Made by a program: the position numbers and the translations under genes. The notes under the pieces were generated by a model, which saw nothing but the letters and a program-made list of their open reading frames with translations, was not told the DNA's origin and searched no databases. Below, one piece after another: positions 5,311 to 5,429 of a stretch of DNA of 5,429 nucleotides (position 1 is the stretch's first letter; each line of letters starts with the position of its first letter). Source of the DNA: Rhodothermaceae bacterium (lineage in GTDB: Bacteria > Bacteroidota > Rhodothermia > Rhodothermales > Rubricoccaceae); assembly GCA_013003465.1 (NCBI GenBank), contig JABDIZ010000185.1, forward strand, positions 1 to 5,429. Direction: 5' to 3'.

Positions 5311-5429
5311 TTACGGAACATGCGTGAGGCGCACCGTGGTAGCCTGCCCTTCTGCGCGCAGGCGAACGAGGTAGGTCCCGGCCGCCAGTCCTTCCGGTGG
5401 CAGCCACCGGACGGTGTGCGATCCTGCGA
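5311..5429 (-). CDS. C-terminal fragment of a probably secreted protein with T9SS/FlgD-like tail
   Basis: The minus strand reads 38 complete codons from the window edge to a TAA at 5311-5313; the 5' part lies outside the window. The visible peptide contains SHTVRWLPPEGLAAGTYLVR (3-22), followed by LRAEGQATTVRLTHVP. The pattern of a Trp strand, a Pro-rich turn, GLxAGxYxVRL and a final short strand is the end of a Por secretion-system C-terminal sorting domain (TIGR04183 type) or of the closely similar FlgD Ig-like fold. Such tails send large proteins through the type IX secretion system in Bacteroidota and relatives, and are clipped at the cell surface. The function of the main body is unknown. 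It converges with the outer-membrane protein gene and shares the hairpin at 5276-5305. Confidence 0.75.
   Translation of the reverse strand, partial: AGSHTVRWLPPEGLAAGTYLVRLRAEGQATTVRLTHVP

Noticed and set aside
4634..5407. A 257-residue minus-strand open frame
   Set aside because: It is antisense to the outer-membrane protein gene, which has a good signal peptide and promoter, and it runs through the hairpin at 5276-5305. The frame giving the sorting-tail sequence at the right edge is a different one.
1..5429. CRISPR array, tRNA/rRNA, insertion sequence or phage signals
   Set aside because: I saw no regularly spaced repeats, no tRNA-like cloverleaf, no transposase or integrase motifs and no terminal inverted repeats; the window is almost fully occupied by ordinary chromosomal genes.

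Overview
The window looks like a GC-rich (roughly two-thirds G+C by eye) piece of chromosome from the Bacteroidota/Rhodothermota side of the tree, for example a Rhodothermia-type bacterium. This is inferred from three signals. The gene cut by the right edge ends in a type IX secretion/FlgD-like C-terminal tail. A TTTG-N19-TAnnTTTG-type promoter lies before the outer-membrane protein gene. None of the six visible start codons has a clear Shine-Dalgarno sequence. The species cannot be named from this sequence.

Layout, left to right. Five genes lie on the minus strand, so they are transcribed from right to left: gpsA (1-1031, cut at its 3' end by the window edge), purM (1076-2080), a Dps/ferritin-like gene (2186-2833), a crotonase-family enoyl-CoA hydratase (2920-3702) and an uncharacterised protein of 246 residues (3812-4552). 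An outer-membrane beta-barrel protein gene (4649-5251) lies on the plus strand and diverges from the uncharacterised gene. It converges on the 3' end of a minus-strand gene (5311-5429) whose C-terminal tail resembles a secretion sorting domain. A strong hairpin sits in the 59-base gap between these two convergent genes. Every gap is shorter than 110 bases, and there are no tRNA, rRNA, CRISPR or insertion-sequence signals.

Functionally this is mostly housekeeping: glycerophospholipid precursor synthesis (GpsA), purine synthesis (PurM), iron and oxidative-stress protection (Dps) and acyl-CoA metabolism (crotonase). Only purM and gpsA are close enough (44 bases) to suggest one transcript; the other minus-strand genes have gaps of 86-109 bases holding palindromes or short repeats. 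I see no convincing multi-gene novel system. The items most worth a second look are the uncharacterised 246-residue protein, the crotonase lacking one of the two usual catalytic glutamates, the Dps with a His-rich head and acidic tail, and a decayed GTGAAT heptamer array in front of the crotonase gene.
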